Part shown: positions 19,689 through 31,407 of the stretch, in pieces
How positions within the stretch are numbered: the first letter of the stretch is position 1
Layout: each line of letters begins with the position of its first letter
Source: DATDMG01 sp036518955
Lineage (GTDB): Bacteria > Actinomycetota > Actinomycetes > Actinomycetales > Kineosporiaceae
Length of the DNA stretch: 64,000 nucleotides
NCBI GenBank assembly: GCA_036518955.1
Contig: DATDMG010000561.1
Coordinates: 7,853-71,852, forward strand
Direction: 5' to 3'
Made by a program: the position numbers and the translations under genes
The notes under the pieces: generated by a model
What the model was told of the DNA's origin: nothing
What the model saw: only the letters and a program-made list of their open reading frames with translations
Database searches by the model: none

Positions 19689-21223
19689 GGGTTCGTCCCT
19701 TCAACGGCGGGCTTCACGCCGGCCACGGTCGGAGCGGGATCGGTCGAGCCGACCTGGTGCATCGTCCGGCTCACCGCGGGGTTGAGCGCGTCCAGCACCG
19801 GCTTGGGGTACCAGCCGAGGGCGATGATGACGGCGACGAGCGGTGCCACCACCCACGCCTCCCGCGCGGAGAGGTCCTTCCAGCCGCGCGCGTACTCCTG
19901 CGCGGGGCCGGTGAACATCCGCTGGTAGGTCAACAGGATGTAGAGCGCCGCCAGCACGATCCCGAGCGTCGCCACCGCCGCGGCGACCGGGTAGCGGGTG
20001 AACGTACCGACGAGCACCAGGAACTCGCTGATGAAACTGGACAGGCCGGGCAGCGCCAGACCGGAGAGACCGGCGAGCAGGAAGGTCCCGGCGAGCAGCG
20101 GGGTGCTGCGCTGCAGACCGCCGTAGTCGTCGATCCGGGTCGACCCGCGGCGCGCCGCCAGCATCCCGGCGATGAGGAACAGCGCCGCGGTCGAGAAACC
20201 GTGGTTGACCATGTACAGCGCAGACCCGGACTGGCCGTACGACGTCATCGCGAAGATGCCGAGCACGATGAACCCGAAGTGCGAGATCGAGGTGTAGGCG
20301 ATGAGCCGCTTCAGGTCGCTCTGCCCGATGGCGAGCAGCGCGCCGTAGATGACCGAGACGACGGCGAGGGCGAGCACCACCGGTGCCGCCCAGTGGGAGG
20401 CCCGCGGGAAGAGCGGCAGGCAGAGCGTGATCATCCCGAAGGTGCCGACCTTGTCCAGGACTCCGACGAGCAGGACGGCGACGCCCGCGGGCGCCTCGGC
20501 CGCGGCGTCCGGCAGCCAGGTGTGCACCGGCCACATCGGCGCCTTGACCGCGAAGGCGAAGAAGAAGCCCAGGAACAGCAGGCGCTCGGTGACCGTGCTG
20601 GAGAAGTGCAGGCCGGTCAGGGCGCTGGTGAGAAAACCCTGGGTGCCGCGCGGCCCCTGCGCGTAGAGACCGATCACCGCGACCAGCATCACCAGGCCGC
20701 CCAGGAGCGAGTACAGCAGGAACTTCACGGCCGCGTACCGGCGCCGGGCCCCGCCGAACTGCCCGATCAGGAAGTACACCGGGATCAGCATCGCCTCGAA
20801 GAAGACGTAGAACAGGAACACGTCCCGGGCGGCGAAGACGCCGACCATGAACGTCTCCAGCACCAGGACCAGCCCGTAGAAGGCGCGGGCACGCTCGTCC
20901 AGCACCTCGTTCCAGGCCGCCAGGATGCAGATCGGGACCAGGACGGCGGACAGCGCGACCATCACCAGCGCGATCCCGTCGACCCCGAGCGCATAGCTCA
21001 CCCCGAACTGCGGGATCCAGCTCCGCTGCTCGGTGAACTGGTAGGCGGCCGCCTTCGCGACGTCGAACTGCAGCGCCATCGCCAGGGTCACCGCGAGCGT
21101 GACCAGCGACGCGCCCAGGGCCACCAGGCGCACGGCGCGGACGTCGTTCTTCGGCAGCAACCCGACGGCGACGGCGCCCAGCAGGGGCAGCACGCCGATC
21201 GTGGTCAGCCAGGGCAGCGACAT
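19685..21223 (-). CDS. nuoM: NADH-quinone oxidoreductase subunit M
   Basis: Second antiporter-like proton pump subunit. 512 residues and about 14 membrane segments. Family stretches include APMWPVHTWLPDAAAEAP and SDLKRLIAYTSISHFGFI. The N-terminus (MSLPWLTTIGVLPLLGAVAV) is normal for NuoM. Lies 19 bases after nuoL and overlaps nuoN by four bases. Confidence 0.96.
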   Translation of the reverse strand: MSLPWLTTIGVLPLLGAVAVGLLPKNDVRAVRLVALGASLVTLAVTLAMALQFDVAKAAAYQFTEQRSWIPQFGVSYALGVDGIALVMVALSAVLVPICILAAWNEVLDERARAFYGLVLVLETFMVGVFAARDVFLFYVFFEAMLIPVYFLIGQFGGARRRYAAVKFLLYSLLGGLVMLVAVIGLYAQGPRGTQGFLTSALTGLHFSSTVTERLLFLGFFFAFAVKAPMWPVHTWLPDAAAEAPAGVAVLLVGVLDKVGTFGMITLCLPLFPRASHWAAPVVLALAVVSVIYGALLAIGQSDLKRLIAYTSISHFGFIVLGIFAMTSYGQSGSALYMVNHGFSTAALFLIAGMLAARRGSTRIDDYGGLQRSTPLLAGTFLLAGLSGLALPGLSSFISEFLVLVGTFTRYPVAAAVATLGIVLAALYILLTYQRMFTGPAQEYARGWKDLSAREAWVVAPLVAVIIALGWYPKPVLDALNPAVSRTMHQVGSTDPAPTVAGVKPAVEGTNP

Positions 21224-21242
21224 GTCTGGATTACCGTGCCTC

Positions 21243-23213
21243 TCAACCGATCCGGACGGCGAGGACGCCCAGGACGAGCACCAGGACGCCAGCCAGCATG
21301 GACATCGCGTAGGAGCGGACGAACCCGGTCTGCCAGCGGCGCAACCGGCCGCCCAGCCCGCCGATGGCGGCAGCGAGACCCCGCACCGCGCCGTCCACCC
21401 CCTTGTTGTCGACGAAGACCAGCGACCGGGTCAGGTACTGCCCGGGGCGCATGAACACGGCCTCGTTGACGTCGTCCTGGAAGAGGTCGCGACGGGCCGC
21501 CCGGGTGAGCAGCGAGCCGCGCGGCGCCACCCCGGGCACCGGCGCCACCCCGTACTGCCGCCACGCCAGGGCCGCGCCGAGGACGACCAGCACCAGGGTC
21601 ACGGCCATCAGCACGTACTTGCCGACGACCGGCTCGCCGCCGGCCACCGGGCCGATGGTCGGCTCCAGCCAGGTCTCGAACCGGCCGCCCGCCACGAGCA
21701 GCCCACCGAGCCCGATCGACCCGATGGCGAGGATCCACATCGGCACCGTCATCAAGGCCGGCGACTCGTGCGGATGGGCATCCGCTGGCCAGCGCTTGCG
21801 GCCGTGGAACGTCATGAAGAAGAGCCGGGACATGTAGAAGGCCGTGATTCCGGCTCCGATCATCGCCGTCAGCCCGAAGACCCACGGCCGCCAGCCGGTC
21901 CCGGTCGAGAACGCGACCTCGATGATGCCGTCCTTGCTCCAGAAGCCGGAGAAGGGCGGGACGCCGAGGATGGCGAGCCAGCCGAAGCCGAACGTGATCC
22001 AGGTGGCCCGCATCACCGGGTACAGGTCACCGAAGCGGCGCATCTCGACCGAGTCGTTCATCCCGTGCATGACCGATCCGGCCCCGAGGAACATTCCCGC
22101 CTTGAAGAAGCCGTGGGTCAGCAGGTGCAGGATCGCGAACACGTACCCGACGCCGCCCAGCCCGGCCGCCAGCGTCATGTAGCCGATCTGCGACATGGTC
22201 GACGCGGCCAGTGCCTTCTTGATGTCGTCCTTGGCACAGCCGACGATCGCCCCGAACACCAGGGTGACCGCACCGACGAACGCGACGACGAGCCGGGCGT
22301 TCGGCGCACCCTCGTAGATGGGGCCGCTGCGGACGACGAGATAGACGCCGGCCGTCACCATCGTGGCGGCGTGGATCAGGGCCGACACCGGTGTCGGGCC
22401 GGCCATCGCGTCGCCGAGCCAGGACTGCAGCGGGAACTGCGCCGACTTGCCGCACGCGCCGAGCAGGAGCAGCAGCCCGATCGCGGTGAGCAGCCCCTGG
22501 GAGGCCTTGCCGGTGTTGCCCAACACGCCCTGGTAGGAGACCGAGCCGAATCCGGCGAACATCGCCATGATGGCCAGGGACAACCCGAGGTCGCCGACCC
22601 GGTTGACGACGAACGCCTTCTTCGCCGCCGTGGCGTAGACCGGATTGGCGTTCCAGAACCCGATCAGCAGGTACGACGCCAGGCCCACGCCCTCCCAGCC
22701 GACGAACATCAGCAGGTAGGAGTCGGCGAGGACGAGCAGGAGCATCGACGCGACGAAGAGGTCGAGGTACGCGAAGAAGCGCCGCCGGTCGGGGTCGTGC
22801 TGCATGTACGCGACCGAGTAGACCAGGATGAGCGAGCCCACGAACGTGACCAGGAGCACGAAGGCCACGGACAGCGGGTCCAGCAGCAGCCCGGCGTCGA
22901 CGTGGAAAGGGCCGGCCGGCACCCAGGTGAACAGGGTGAGGTCGCGGGCCCGGTGCGCCGGGGACAGACCCCGCAGGTCGAGGAACAGCAGTGCGCCCCA
23001 GACGAACGCGGCCCACGACAGCCCCACCGCGAGCCAGTGCCCCCACCGATCGGTGCGCCGTCCGCCGAGCAGCAGGACGGCGGCTCCCGCGAGCGGCAGG
23101 GCGACCAGGATCCAGGCGCCGGTCTGCGGCATGCCGGCCGCGGGCTCGAACCCGGCGCGTCCGCTGTCGGCGGCCGCCGCCAGGGCCGGTGCGGCGGCGA
23201 TCAGGTCAGTCAC
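21243..23213 (-). CDS. nuoL: NADH-quinone oxidoreductase subunit L
   Basis: Largest antiporter-like subunit; its C-terminal lateral helix braces the membrane arm. 656 residues. Conserved stretches QFPLQSWLGDAMAGPTPVSA, LIHAATMVTAGVYLVVR and DDIKKALAASTMSQIGYM are present. The N-terminus carries an Ala-rich hydrophobic segment slightly longer than in E. coli. Ten bases after nuoK, 19 before nuoM. Confidence 0.96.
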   Translation of the reverse strand: MTDLIAAAPALAAAADSGRAGFEPAAGMPQTGAWILVALPLAGAAVLLLGGRRTDRWGHWLAVGLSWAAFVWGALLFLDLRGLSPAHRARDLTLFTWVPAGPFHVDAGLLLDPLSVAFVLLVTFVGSLILVYSVAYMQHDPDRRRFFAYLDLFVASMLLLVLADSYLLMFVGWEGVGLASYLLIGFWNANPVYATAAKKAFVVNRVGDLGLSLAIMAMFAGFGSVSYQGVLGNTGKASQGLLTAIGLLLLLGACGKSAQFPLQSWLGDAMAGPTPVSALIHAATMVTAGVYLVVRSGPIYEGAPNARLVVAFVGAVTLVFGAIVGCAKDDIKKALAASTMSQIGYMTLAAGLGGVGYVFAILHLLTHGFFKAGMFLGAGSVMHGMNDSVEMRRFGDLYPVMRATWITFGFGWLAILGVPPFSGFWSKDGIIEVAFSTGTGWRPWVFGLTAMIGAGITAFYMSRLFFMTFHGRKRWPADAHPHESPALMTVPMWILAIGSIGLGGLLVAGGRFETWLEPTIGPVAGGEPVVGKYVLMAVTLVLVVLGAALAWRQYGVAPVPGVAPRGSLLTRAARRDLFQDDVNEAVFMRPGQYLTRSLVFVDNKGVDGAVRGLAAAIGGLGGRLRRWQTGFVRSYAMSMLAGVLVLVLGVLAVRIG

Positions 23214-23223
23214 GGTCCGCCTC

Positions 23224-23523
23224 TCAGTACTTCAACAGGTTCGCGTCGTCGACCGAGGCCGAGCGCCGGGTTCGGAAGATGGACATGATGATCGCCAGTC
23301 CGACGACGACCTCCGCCGCGGCGACGAGCATCACGAACAGTGCGATCACCTGTCCGTCGATGTTCCCCTGCATCCGGGCGAACGTGACGAACGCCAGGTT
23401 GGTCGCGTTCAGCATGAGCTCCACACCCATGAACACGATGATCGCGTTGCGCCGCACCAGCACCGTCACCCCGCCGACGGCGAACAGGACGGCGGACAGG
23501 TACAGCCACCAGGCCAGGTTCAC
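23224..23523 (-). CDS. nuoK: NADH-quinone oxidoreductase subunit K
   Basis: Small membrane subunit with three helices carrying conserved glutamates (IVFMGVELMLNATNLAF and AAAEVVVGLAI). 99 residues, the family's usual size, from a GTG at 23523 that overlaps the nuoJ stop by four bases; longer in-frame extensions upstream lie inside nuoJ and are not real. Confidence 0.95.
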   Translation of the reverse strand: MNLAWWLYLSAVLFAVGGVTVLVRRNAIIVFMGVELMLNATNLAFVTFARMQGNIDGQVIALFVMLVAAAEVVVGLAIIMSIFRTRRSASVDDANLLKY

Positions 23524-24356
23524 GCGTGATCGTCCTCCGAGTCGGCCGAGCCCGCCGGGCCCCCTCGCTGGGAGCCGTTGAGGCTCGTCTCGTCCAGCTC
23601 GAGGGGCGCGCGCACCTCGGCGTCGATGGTCCGGGTCTCGGCGAGCCGGTCGCCCGCCGGCAGGTTCTGGCCGCGCGCGGCGAGGACCCGGGAGACGGAC
23701 AGCTCGCTCGGCGTCCCGTCCGGCAGCAGTGCCGGGGTGTCGACCGCGTTGTGCCGGGCGAACACCCCGGGGGCGGGCAGCGGTGCCTTGACGGCGCCCT
23801 CCCGGATCCGGCGGACGGCGAGCTGGCGCTGCGTCGGCCGTGGTACCAGCCGCTCCCGGTGCGCCAGCACCATGGCGCCGAGGGCGGCGGTGATGAGCAA
23901 CGCGCCGGTCACCTCGAACGCCCAGACGTAGGTGCCGAAGATCTCGCCCGCCACCGCGCCCACGTTGCCGTCGGCGTTCACGCCGGCCAGGCCGGCCGGC
24001 GTGCCGTACCGCACCGTGCCCAGGACGCCGAGCAGCAGGACGAGGACGCCCAGCCCGGACAGCGCGGCGGCCCCCCGCTGTCCTTTGATCGTCTCCACCA
24101 GCGAGTCGGCGGAGTCGACGCCGATCAGCATCAGGACGAAGAGGAACAGCATCATCACGGCGCCGGTGTACACGAACACCTGCACGCCGCCGAGGAACGG
24201 CGCCTGCTGGGCGAAGTACACGACGCCGAGGCCCACCATCACCAGGGCCATGCACAGCGCCACGTGCACCGCCTTCTTGGCGAACAGCAGTCCGATCGCC
24301 CCGAGCACCATGACCGGGGCGACGACCCAGAACAGAACCGCCTCGCCACCGCTCAC
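23520..24356 (-). CDS. nuoJ: NADH-quinone oxidoreductase subunit J
   Basis: Membrane subunit forming part of the E-channel of complex I. 278 residues: five hydrophobic segments in the first 165 or so, including VYFAQQAPFLGGVQVFVYTG, then a charged, Pro-rich C-terminal tail of about 110 residues that is common in actinobacterial NuoJ. Overlaps nuoI and nuoK by four bases each. Confidence 0.95.
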   Translation of the reverse strand: MSGGEAVLFWVVAPVMVLGAIGLLFAKKAVHVALCMALVMVGLGVVYFAQQAPFLGGVQVFVYTGAVMMLFLFVLMLIGVDSADSLVETIKGQRGAAALSGLGVLVLLLGVLGTVRYGTPAGLAGVNADGNVGAVAGEIFGTYVWAFEVTGALLITAALGAMVLAHRERLVPRPTQRQLAVRRIREGAVKAPLPAPGVFARHNAVDTPALLPDGTPSELSVSRVLAARGQNLPAGDRLAETRTIDAEVRAPLELDETSLNGSQRGGPAGSADSEDDHA

Positions 24357-25030
24357 CGCGCCGCTCCCGTCGTGGTCGCGCCGTGTCGCGCGGGCGTGCT
24401 CGGTCCGGCTGCACCGGCCGGATCGGCCTGGTCGACCGGATCGGCCTCACCGGTGCCGTCGACCGGCCCCGGTCGGGCCTCGACCCATGCCCGCTGCTCG
24501 GCGACGGCCTCGGTGACCTTGCCCGCGTAGTAGTCCTTCTCGGTCGTGCCCGGCACCATCGGGTGCGGCGACTCGAGCATCCCCGACTGCAGCGGGGCCA
24601 GCAGATCCTTCTTCTCGTAGATCAGGCCACGGCGGCTGGGCCCGGCCAACTCGTAGAAGTTCGTCATCGTCAGCGCCCGGGTCGGGCAGGCCTCGATGCA
24701 CAGCCCGCAGAGGATGCAGCGCAGGTAGTTGATCTGGTAGACGCGGCCGTACCGCTCACCCGGGGAGTAGCGCTCCTCCTCGGTGTTGTCCGCACCCTCC
24801 ACGTAGATCGCGTCCGCCGGGCAGGCCCACGCGCACAGCTCGCAGCCCACGCACTTCTCCAGCCCGTCCGGGTGCCGGTTGAGCTGGTGGCGGCCGTGGA
24901 ACCGCGGCTGGGTGGGAACCTTCTGCTCCGGGTACTCCTCGGTGACGACCGGCGTGAACATCGTCGTGAACGTCACGCCGAACCCGGCCACCGAGGCGAA
25001 CAGCCCCGGCTGCTCCGTCGGCTCAGCCAC
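24353..25030 (-). CDS. nuoI: NADH-quinone oxidoreductase subunit I
   Basis: Peripheral-arm subunit with clusters N6a and N6b. Motifs CVGCELCAWACP and CILCGLCIEACP are both intact. 225 residues, with a Pro/Ala-rich C-terminal tail of about 35 residues. Overlaps the nuoH stop by eight bases. Compare the distant paralogue at 1-750, whose second motif reads CMYCGICIEVCP. Confidence 0.96.
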   Translation of the reverse strand: MAEPTEQPGLFASVAGFGVTFTTMFTPVVTEEYPEQKVPTQPRFHGRHQLNRHPDGLEKCVGCELCAWACPADAIYVEGADNTEEERYSPGERYGRVYQINYLRCILCGLCIEACPTRALTMTNFYELAGPSRRGLIYEKKDLLAPLQSGMLESPHPMVPGTTEKDYYAGKVTEAVAEQRAWVEARPGPVDGTGEADPVDQADPAGAAGPSTPARHGATTTGAAR

Positions 25031-26456
25031 GGCGCACCTCCTCGTCGTCCGTCGCGGTCGCCGTCGACGGCGTGTCGACAGCCCTCGGGCCGGCGGTCGC
25101 CGTCCCCGGGTCGCCTCCCTGCGCCGGGACCTTGCCGAGCACGGGACCGGCGGTGCGGCGGATGGTCTGCCCGGGCATCGGCGGCACAGGGTAGCCGCCT
25201 TCGAAGGGGTCGATCTCCGTCGGTACGCCGACCCGGCGCGCCCGGGCGGCCTCCTCCTCCCGCCGGGTGCTCGCCAGGAACGCCCACAGCACGAACCCGA
25301 CGATGGCCAGCAGCCCGACGAAGAGCGCCAGCCGCGCGGCCCCCTGCGGGTTCTGCACCCGCAGGGCCCGGATCATCGAGACCGCCATGATCCACAACAG
25401 CCCGGCCGGGATCAGGAACTTCCAGCCGAACCGCATGAACTGGTCGTAGCGCAGCCGCGGCAGGGTGCCGCGCAGCCAGATGAACACGAAGATGAAGACC
25501 AACGTCTTGAGCACGAACCACAGCACCGGCCACCAGTCGCGGTTCAGCATGCCGCCGCCGATCGCCGACAGCGGCCAGGGTGCCCGCCACCCGCCGAGGA
25601 AGAGCGTGGTCGCGATGGCCGAGACCGTGATCAGGTTGACGTACTCGGCGAGGAAGAAGAGGGCGAACTTCAGCGAGGAGTACTCGGTGTGGAACCCGCC
25701 CACCAGCTCGCCCTCCGCCTCCGGCAGGTCGAACGGCGCCCGGTTGGTCTCACCCACCATCGCGATGCAGTAGATGACGAACGCGACCGGCAACTGGAGC
25801 GCGAACCAGGACGGCAGCCACACGCTGTGCCCGGCGAGCGTGATCGAGCTGCCGGAGGCCTGCGCCTCCACGATCTGCGAGGTCGACATCGACCCGGCGT
25901 AGAGGAAGACGCTGATCAGGGCCAGTCCCATCGCGATCTCGTAGGAGATCACCTGCGCCGACGAGCGGAGCGCGCCGAGCAGCGGGTAGGTCGAACCGGA
26001 CGACCAGCCGGCGAGCACGATCCCGTAGACGCCGACGGCGGCGACAGCCAGCACGAACAACACCGCAACCGGCAGGTCGGTCAGTTGCAGCGGAGTGTGG
26101 ATGCTGGTGAAGGGGATCCGCGCGACCGGCCCGAACGGGATCACCGAGAAGGCCAGGAAGCACGTGGTGCAGGAGATCACCGGCGCGACGATGAAGACCA
26201 CCCGGTCGGCGGCCTTGGGAATGATGTCCTCCTTGAGCGCCAGCTTGACGCCGTCCGCGAGGCCCTGGACGACGCCGAACGGGCCCACCCGGTTCGGGCC
26301 GGGGCGGGACTGCATCCGGGCGACGACACGCCGCTCGCCCCAGATCGTGAGCAGGGTGAGCAGGACCAGGAAGACGAAGATGAACAGCGCCTTCCCGAAG
26401 ATCACCCACCCGTTGTCCCCGTGGAAGTCCAGCGCGGGGTTCTCGGCGGAGAGCAC
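25023..26456 (-). CDS. nuoH: NADH-quinone oxidoreductase subunit H
   Basis: Quinone-site membrane subunit. 477 residues: a normal NuoH of about 380 residues with the acidic loop FDLPEAEGELVGGFHTEYS, followed by an 80-residue charged and Pro-rich cytoplasmic tail, longer than in E. coli. One base separates it from the nuoG stop. Confidence 0.96.
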   Translation of the reverse strand: MLSAENPALDFHGDNGWVIFGKALFIFVFLVLLTLLTIWGERRVVARMQSRPGPNRVGPFGVVQGLADGVKLALKEDIIPKAADRVVFIVAPVISCTTCFLAFSVIPFGPVARIPFTSIHTPLQLTDLPVAVLFVLAVAAVGVYGIVLAGWSSGSTYPLLGALRSSAQVISYEIAMGLALISVFLYAGSMSTSQIVEAQASGSSITLAGHSVWLPSWFALQLPVAFVIYCIAMVGETNRAPFDLPEAEGELVGGFHTEYSSLKFALFFLAEYVNLITVSAIATTLFLGGWRAPWPLSAIGGGMLNRDWWPVLWFVLKTLVFIFVFIWLRGTLPRLRYDQFMRFGWKFLIPAGLLWIMAVSMIRALRVQNPQGAARLALFVGLLAIVGFVLWAFLASTRREEEAARARRVGVPTEIDPFEGGYPVPPMPGQTIRRTAGPVLGKVPAQGGDPGTATAGPRAVDTPSTATATDDEEVRRG

Positions 26457-26457
26457 G

Positions 26458-29144
26458 TCATGCCCCCTTCGTGTCGGGCGCGATCGAGACCAGGGCTCCG
26501 GCGACGGCCCCGAGCGTGGCGCGAACCGCGCTCGATGTCGAATTCGTGGGGATCCAGACGACGCGGTCCGGAACAGCCGTGATCAACACCGGTAACGTCA
26601 CCGTGCCCCGGGACGTCGAGACGGCCAGCCGTCCGCCCGGAGCCAGCCCGATCTCCGCCGCGGTGGCCGCCGAGATCCGGGCGAGGGCGCGGTGCGCGGT
26701 GCCGGCGAGGTACGGCTCGCCGTCCTGCATCCGGCCGTTGTCCAGCAACAGCTGCCAGGTCGACAGGACCGCCTGGCCGGGCTCCGGGCGCGGCAGGTCG
26801 CCCGGCGGGACAGCGGGAGCCGAGGCCCGGACCCCCTCCCACGCGTCCAGTTCGGCGATCTCGCCGCGGACCCGCTCGACGCCGCGCAGCCCGATCGGGG
26901 CGTCCATCGCGTCCGCGAGCATGTCGAGCACCCGGAAGTCCGGCAGCGCGTTCGACGTCAGCGCCGGGCCGAAGGCCCGCCGTCGACCCTCCCAGTCGAC
27001 GAACGTACCGGCCTTCGCCGGCACCGGCGCCACCGGGAAGACCACGTCTGCCCGCTCGGTGACCGCGCCGGCCCGCAGCTCCAGGCTGACCACGAACTGC
27101 GCGGCGTCCAACCCCGCCAGCGCCAGTGCCGGGTCCGGCAGGTCGGCCGGGTCGACGCCGCCCACGACCAGCCCGGCCAGCTGGCCGGACGCCGCGGCGG
27201 CCAGCATCGCCGACGTGTCCCGGCCGGGCAGCGACGGCAGGCCGTCCACGCCCCAGACCGTCTTGACGTCGACCCGGGCCGCGGCGTCCCCGACCGGGCG
27301 ACCACCCGGCAGCAGGGACGGCAGCGCGCCGGCCTCGAGCGCCCCACGCTCGCCCGCCCGCCGCGGCACCCAGGCGAGTCGGACCCCGGTCGCCTCGCGC
27401 AGCCGCAGCAGCGCGGACAACGCACCCGGGACCGTCGCCAGACGCTCGCCGACGAGGACGACGGCCCCCGGCAGCCGGACCGCGTCGGCGGCCTCGCCCA
27501 CCTCCGCCGCGCCGTCCAGCAGGGCCTGCACCACCTCGGCCTCGGTGCCGGGCGCCGCCGGCACCAGCCGCGCGCCCAGCTTCAGCAGGCCGCGGTCCGC
27601 CCACGGTGCGATCGCGTGGACGGCGAGCCCGCGGGCGACGGCCTTGCGCAGCCGGAGGAAGACGATCGGCGACTCCTCCTCCGGCGCCAGCCCGACGAGG
27701 AGCACGCTCGGCGCCGCCTCCAGGTCCGCGTACGTGACCCCGAGCCCGGAACCGGCGACCGCGTGCGCGAGGAAGGACTCCTCCTCGGCGGAGTGCGGCC
27801 GGGCCCGGAAGTCGACGTCGTTGCTGCCGAGCACGACCCGGGCGAACTTGGCGTACGCGTACGCGTCCTCGAGCGTCGCTCGGCCGCCGACGAGCACGCC
27901 GACCCCGGACGCCGCACGGGTGGCCGCCAGGCCGGCCGCGGCGGCGTCGAGGGCCTCCGGCCAGCTGGCGACCCGCAGCTCGCCGGTGGCGGCGTCCCGG
28001 ACGAGCGGGTGGGTGAGCCGGTCCGGCGCGGTGGCGTAGGCGAAGGCCCAGCGACCCTTGTCGCAGTTCCAGTCCTCGTTCACGACCGGGTCCTCGAGCG
28101 CGAGGCGGCGGGTGACGACGCCGCGGCGGTGGTCGATCCGCAACCCGCAGCCGGAGGCGCAGTGCTCGCACACCGCCGGCGTGGAGACCAGGTCGAACGG
28201 CCTGGCCCGGAACCGGTACGCGGCCCCGGTGAGCGCGCCCACCGGGCAGATCTGCACCGTGTTGCCGCTGAAGTAGCTGGCGAACGGCTGTCCGGACTCG
28301 TCCAGCAGCGCCTCGCCGAGGGTGGAGCGACCGCCCGCCAGAGCGTCCGTGCCGTACATCCCGACCCGGTGCGTGGTGTCGCGGTCGGCGTCCGCGCCAC
28401 GGGACTCGTCGTGCTCGGCGCCCTGCACGTGCGCGGCCGGGTCCGGCGAACCGGGCACGATCCCGGTGCCGTCGAGGCCACCGGCGTAGCCGAGCACGGC
28501 CGGCGAGAACGTCCCGATCTGCTGCTGCGCACCGCGCATCTGCAGGTCGATGAACGGGTCGCCGGCGATCTCCTGGGAGAACCGGGTGCAGCGCTGGCAG
28601 AGCACGCAGCGTTCGCGGTCCAGCAGGACCGCCGTGGAGATCTTGATGGGCTTGGGGAACGTCCGCTTGGTCTCGACGAACCGGCTGGTCGCCGGACCGT
28701 TCGCCATCGCCTGGTTCTGCAGCGGACACTCGCCGCCCTTGTCGCAGATCGGGCAGTCGAGCGGGTGATTGATCAACAGCAGCTCCATCACGCCGCGCTG
28801 CGCCTTCTGCGCGGCGGGCGAGGTGTACTGCGTGTTCACCGCCATCCCAGGCGTCGCCTCGAGGGTGCACGCCGCCTGCGGCTTGGGCATCTTTCGCAAC
28901 GACCCGTCGGGGCCGGGCGTGGCGACGTCCACCAGGCACTGCCGGCAGGCGCCGGCGGGGGAGAGCAGCGGATGATCGCAGAACCGCGGGACGGCGATCC
29001 CGATCTGCTCCGCCGCGCGGATCACCAGGGTGCCCTTCGGCACGCTCACCTCGACGTCGTCGATGGTGAGGGTCACCAGATCGGCCGGCGGGCTCGGCTG
29101 GTCCGGTCCCGCGGCACCGGCCGGCGGGTTGGCGGTCACGGTCA

Positions 29145-29145
<1 letters not shown>
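26458..29145 (-). CDS. nuoG: NADH-quinone oxidoreductase subunit G, with internal insertion
   Basis: Largest peripheral subunit, 895 residues. N-terminal [2Fe-2S] ligands Cys56, Cys67, Cys70 and Cys93; HPLDCPICDKGGEC for N5 (His127, Cys131, Cys134, Cys140); CVLCQRC for N4 with Cys300. The N7 site (CEHCASGC, then Cys in WNCDKGRW) is also present. Between the usual GAQQQIGTF and the SYFSGNTVQICP stretch lies an insertion of about 70 residues (roughly 215-284, bases 28294-28503), polar and acidic, which standard NuoG lacks. The molybdopterin-like domain follows but has lost its cofactor role, as in the family. Shares one base with nuoF. Confidence 0.95.
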
Positions 29146-30449
<1,304 letters not shown>

Positions 30450-30452
30450 GGC

Positions 30453-31316
30453 TCAGCTCCCCTGCTTCGGGTCGGTGGCGGGCGGGGTGGTGCCCGTGCC
30501 GCTGTCGCCCGCCCCGGCGGTCGCCTGGCCCGGCGGCGGGCCGGACACGGCGACCTGGCCGAGCGGGAGGCCATCGTTGCGTGCCGGGCGCCTCGCCGCC
30601 TCGCTCGCTCCCTGCGCAGCGGCGATCTCCGCCAGCGAGAGGCTGCCGGTCCGCCCCGCCTCACGGGGCGGCGCCGTCCAGCCCTCGCGGCGGGCGAGCA
30701 GCGTGCCCTGCAGGGAGGCCGGCCCCGCGCCGACGCCCTCGTTCGCATGGTCGTCGAGGAAGCCGGCGAGCACCCGGGACACCTCCTTGAAGGTGCAGAC
30801 CCGAGCGGCACCGCGCGTCGGCACCACCGGTTGGTCGGCCCGGAGCTTGTCGACGAGGGTCTTCGCGCTGGTCGGTGTCTGGTTGTCGAAGAACTCCCAG
30901 TTCACCATCACGACCGGCGCGTAGTCGCACCCGGCGTTGCACTCGACGCGCTCCAGGGTGACCTTGCCGTCGTCGGTGGTCTCGTCGTGGCCGATCTCGA
31001 GGTGGGCTTCGAGCGCCTCCCAGATGGCGTCGCCGCCCATCACCGCGCACAGCGTGTTGGTGCACACGCCGACCGTGTAGGTGCCGTTGGGGTGCCGCTT
31101 GAACTGGGTGTAGAAGGTCGCCACGGCGGAGACCTCGGCAGTGGTCAGGTCGAGCAGTTCCGCGCACAGCGCGATGCCGTCCGGGCTGACGTAGCCCTCC
31201 TCGCTCTGCACCAGGTGCAGCATCGGCAGGAGCGCCGAGCGCCGCACCGGGTACCGAGCGATGATCTCGCGGGCATCGGCGGCGAGCCGCTCCCGGACGT
31301 CGGCGGTCAGCGGCAT
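30453..31316 (-). CDS. nuoE: NADH-quinone oxidoreductase subunit E
   Basis: Thioredoxin-fold subunit with cluster N1a. 287 residues from the ATG at 31316, chosen for the AGGAG ten bases upstream; the open frame reaches back into nuoD but that part reads as non-coding. Ligands appear in CTNTLCAVMGG and CNAGCDYAP. The last 90 residues form an Ala/Gly/Pro-rich tail, a feature also seen in other actinobacterial NuoE. The 91-base gap after nuoD is the longest in the operon. Confidence 0.94.
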   Translation of the reverse strand: MPLTADVRERLAADAREIIARYPVRRSALLPMLHLVQSEEGYVSPDGIALCAELLDLTTAEVSAVATFYTQFKRHPNGTYTVGVCTNTLCAVMGGDAIWEALEAHLEIGHDETTDDGKVTLERVECNAGCDYAPVVMVNWEFFDNQTPTSAKTLVDKLRADQPVVPTRGAARVCTFKEVSRVLAGFLDDHANEGVGAGPASLQGTLLARREGWTAPPREAGRTGSLSLAEIAAAQGASEAARRPARNDGLPLGQVAVSGPPPGQATAGAGDSGTGTTPPATDPKQGS

Positions 31317-31407
31317 GGCGGCTGCGCTCCTGTACTCGTCGCTGTACTCATCGCTGAAGTCTTCGGGGCGCCGATCGGAGGGATCGTCACCGGGCGGAGT
31401 GCGACAG